Source: Rickettsiales bacterium (lineage in GTDB: Bacteria > Pseudomonadota > Alphaproteobacteria > Rickettsiales > UBA1997). Taken from it: a DNA stretch of 44,873 nt. Positions 42,547 to 44,873 of this stretch are shown in pieces. A model generated the notes under the pieces. The model was not told the origin of the DNA, searched no databases, and was given only the letters and a program-made list of their open reading frames with translations. Each line of letters begins with the position of its first letter. The first letter of the stretch is position 1. The stretch is taken from assembly GCA_017620845.1 (NCBI GenBank), contig JAGAUJ010000007.1:1-44873 (forward strand), given 5' to 3'. Both the position numbers and the translations under genes were made by a program.

Positions 42547-44079
42547 ATGAGTTTTTTTAAGTCAACATTAATTGTAAGTATTTGCACTTTGTTATCAAGA
42601 GTGTTTGGTTTTATAAGAGATGTATTTTTTGCAAAATATTTGGGAACCGGTTATCTTGCTGATGTTTTTTTAACTGCTTTTAAATTACCAAATTTTTTTA
42701 GAAATATCTTTACAGAAGGTGCTTTCAATTCTGCTTTTATACCAATTTTTTCAAGTGAATTAGTGAAAGATGAAAATAAAAATACAGTTATAAATTTTTC
42801 AAGAAACATTTTTTCAATACTATTATATTTTATTTTGTTAATTACTATTTTGGCAGAAATTTTTATGCCTCAATTGGTTAGTTTTATTGCTCCTGGTTTT
42901 TCAAGTGTAGAAGAAAAGTTTAATTTAGTTGTTTCTTTATCAAAAATTACAATTTTATATTTGCTTTTTATTTCATTGGTTAGTTTTATGTCTGCAATTT
43001 TGAATTCTTATGGAAAATTTGCAGTAGTATCAATTACACCAGTAATTTTAAATATAACTTTAATAACTTTTTTAATATTATCTGGTTTTATACATAAAAA
43101 TATAGCAACAGTTTTATCTTATGCTGTTGTTGTTGGTGGTATTTTACAATTTTTATGGTTATTATTTTTTACATTAAAAAATAAAATGATTTTGTATCCA
43201 GTTTACCCAAAATTTGATGAAATAACAAAAAGATTTTTCAAGAATTTTTTTAATGGTTTTCTTGGTTATGGTATAATACAAATTAATTCAATGGTGGATG
43301 CAATAATGGCCACACAAATTGTTGGTGCTGTATCTTTTATTTACTATGCTGATAGAATTTCGCAACTTCCGCTTGCTTTAATAGGAACTGCAATGAGCAC
43401 GGCTATTTTGCCCACATTATCAAAAAAAATAACTTTACAAGAAAGTAATAGGTTTGATATACAAGAAAAGGCAATATTTACCGCAATATTTTTAGGAATA
43501 CCTTGTGCAATAGGTTTGTTTTTCTTGTCTGATTTATTTATTCCGATTTTATTTGAAAGGGGAAAATTTACTTCACAAGATTCTTTCGCAGTTATTTCTT
43601 GTTTAAAGTTGTATACTTTTTCATTGCCGGTCTTCATTTTGGTAAAAATATTACAAACTATATTTTATGCAAATAAAGATACAAAAACCCCAGTGTATTC
43701 TTCATTAATTAATTTAATTTTAAATATCATATTAAATATAATTTTTATAAAATATTTTAGTTACAAAGGAATAGTTTTATCTACTGTTTGTTCTGCTTAT
43801 GTGAATGCGATAATTTTAAGTAGTGTTTTATTAATGAGAAAGTTAATAACTTTTTCTTCAATTTTTTATTTACAAATTATAAAGTTGGTATATCCGGTTT
43901 TGTTTATGGTTTTGTCTATAGTTTGTTGTAAAAAATATTTGATTATACCAAGTGAAAACATATTGGTGGAATTATTTAATTTAGCATTAATATCTGGTGT
44001 TTCTGGTGGTTTGTATTTAATTTTGTCTTTTGTTCTTAAAATTATTAGTATTGATATGATAATTGGAAAAAATAGATAA
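42547..44079 (+). CDS. murJ: Lipid II flippase MurJ
   Basis: MurJ flips lipid II across the inner membrane for peptidoglycan synthesis. The 510-residue protein has about 14 membrane helices. Its N-terminus carries the typical LLSRVFGFIRDVFFAKYLG, and further on ADVFLTAFKLPNFFRNIFTEGAFNSAFIPIFS with the conserved arginine. The core contains the motifs QINSMVDAIMA and YYADRISQLPLALIGTAMSTAILPTLS. The length is standard. It is divergent from the ankyrin gene and convergent with the final gene of the window. Confidence 0.96.
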   Translation: MSFFKSTLIVSICTLLSRVFGFIRDVFFAKYLGTGYLADVFLTAFKLPNFFRNIFTEGAFNSAFIPIFSSELVKDENKNTVINFSRNIFSILLYFILLITILAEIFMPQLVSFIAPGFSSVEEKFNLVVSLSKITILYLLFISLVSFMSAILNSYGKFAVVSITPVILNITLITFLILSGFIHKNIATVLSYAVVVGGILQFLWLLFFTLKNKMILYPVYPKFDEITKRFFKNFFNGFLGYGIIQINSMVDAIMATQIVGAVSFIYYADRISQLPLALIGTAMSTAILPTLSKKITLQESNRFDIQEKAIFTAIFLGIPCAIGLFFLSDLFIPILFERGKFTSQDSFAVISCLKLYTFSLPVFILVKILQTIFYANKDTKTPVYSSLINLILNIILNIIFIKYFSYKGIVLSTVCSAYVNAIILSSVLLMRKLITFSSIFYLQIIKLVYPVLFMVLSIVCCKKYLIIPSENILVELFNLALISGVSGGLYLILSFVLKIISIDMIIGKNR

Positions 44080-44184
44080 TGTTATTTGTTAATTTATGTT
44101 GTAATGATAACTTAAAATTTCAAAATAACAATTTGTTTATGCAGGTATATTGGTAATTATATTGTAATAAAAATTTAGATTAAT

Positions 44185-44871
44185 TTAAAATCTTTTATAT
44201 TGATGTATTCCATCCATTATTATATTAAATGTTGCTATTTTACCTTTTGCAAGGTCATTTCTGTCAACATACTCCATTGTAGCAGTTAATTTAACTCTAT
44301 CATCTTCGGGATATGTTAAATATATTGGATCCTGCTTATTTCTTGGGTGTTGATCAAAATATATTTCAGTTTCTATTATACCAAATTTTTTATGACTTAT
44401 TATTACATTTATGTGTGGCGCTCTATCATCGTAAAAACCTGGAAAGATTGTAATAAACTCATATCTTCCTAAATTATCAGTGACAGACTGACCTGACATT
44501 ATAAAATTTTTATCTATATATTTGCTACCTTTATTTAATAAACTATGATATTTACCCGAAGCATTTGTTTGCCAAATTTTTACTATTGCGCCCTCAATAG
44601 GTATTTTAAAAGCATCAATAATTGTTCCTTTTATGTATAGTGGTTCGCCAACTGCAACTTCAAAAGAACCAGTTTTTCTTGTTAAGTTGTTGTTTTTATT
44701 AAACTTTTTTGGTTTAGATAAATTATCAACCATTAAAGCACTTGGGGTTTGTTTTAGTGGATTAAATACATCTATTTTATAGTCAATGTTATCTTTTTTG
44801 TTTGTATTACTAAAACAAGCATTTGATGTAAACAATATAAATAGTGTTATAATAATATATATTTTTTTCAT
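44185..44871 (-). CDS. Exported intradiol-dioxygenase-like protein
   Basis: This 228-residue protein has a signal peptide (residues 1-20) and the fold of protocatechuate 3,4-dioxygenase beta-type proteins, homologues of which occur in Rickettsia. The first iron-ligand tyrosine is Tyr108 in WQTNASGKYHS (enzyme: WQANAAGRYRH). The second is Tyr147 in PGFYDDRAPHIN. Arg150 and His153 also match. The second histidine of the HxH pair is replaced by Asn155 (APHIN), confirmed by the codon AAT. The iron site may therefore be altered and catalysis is doubtful. A periplasmic location is expected. The start ATG lies two bases from the window end, so the promoter is unseen. Confidence 0.8.
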   Translation of the reverse strand: MKKIYIIITLFILFTSNACFSNTNKKDNIDYKIDVFNPLKQTPSALMVDNLSKPKKFNKNNNLTRKTGSFEVAVGEPLYIKGTIIDAFKIPIEGAIVKIWQTNASGKYHSLLNKGSKYIDKNFIMSGQSVTDNLGRYEFITIFPGFYDDRAPHINVIISHKKFGIIETEIYFDQHPRNKQDPIYLTYPEDDRVKLTATMEYVDRNDLAKGKIATFNIIMDGIHQYKRF

Positions 44872-44873
44872 AA

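Overview
The window is a very AT-rich (roughly one quarter G+C by eye), densely packed piece of a Gram-negative bacterial chromosome using the standard bacterial code (UGA is a stop, e.g. at the end of ruvC). The gene set points to an alphaproteobacterium, most likely a Rickettsiales- or Holosporales-like host-associated lineage. The evidence is: a eukaryote-like (type II) isoleucyl-tRNA synthetase, a DUF2155 protein beside mlaD, two gene-transfer-agent tail genes (DUF2163 and NlpC/P60), an RNase D, an intradiol-dioxygenase-like secreted protein, an ankyrin protein, long Asn/Lys-rich proteins and a canonical G-1:C73 tRNA-His. This is inference from gene content; no rRNA is present.

Layout. 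1-1561: the 3' end of a large Gln-rich coiled-coil gene of unknown function. 1562-5400: an AT-rich gap, tRNA-Gln, lgt, and a convergent ileS that lacks its usual C-terminal part. 5570-7394: a strongly promoted small Gly-rich orphan and the isolated GTA pair. 7513-9188: a carboxylesterase with mraY. 9270-11057: an unusual accessory island on the minus strand, made of a small papain-like/NlpC-like candidate toxin (X), two near-identical membrane proteins (M2, M1), and a 13-codon remnant of a second X copy between them. I read this as a duplicated effector-immunity module; it is my leading candidate for an undescribed system. 11269-16820: secA, iscU, a HAD-IIA phosphatase and a TPR protein. 16821-18901: an ABC-F ATPase with a long leader holding a short uORF and a hairpin. 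18978-19851: rubrerythrin and tRNA-His/tRNA-Leu. 20032-24148: serB-like, a DsbA-like/LapA/lipoprotein/elbB cluster, tRNA-Arg, and an HU protein with a Cys/Lys tail. 24273-29042: tRNA-Tyr, rseP, bamA, rnd. 29163-36570: ndk, a small secreted orphan, two tRNA-Pro genes, then a tightly overlapping run mlaD-DUF2155-folD-cupin-GNAT-mrcA-ruvC. 36574-42480 (minus): ankyrin protein, rodA, slt, TMEM43-like. 42547-44871: murJ and an intradiol-dioxygenase-like secreted protein.

How the genes work together. The dominant theme is the cell envelope. mraY, murJ, mrcA (PBP1A), rodA and slt make, flip, polymerise and remodel peptidoglycan. lgt, rseP, bamA, mlaD and secA serve lipoprotein modification, membrane proteolysis, outer-membrane assembly, lipid transport and secretion. 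The organism therefore appears to keep an active, rod-type wall machinery, unlike the most reduced wall-less Rickettsiales. Rubrerythrin suggests low-oxygen or peroxide exposure. Several host- or competitor-facing candidates sit among the housekeeping genes: the X/M island, the ankyrin protein, the coiled-coil giant and the GTA remnants.

Limits: all homology calls are from motif recognition without any search. Promoters and terminators were found by eye.
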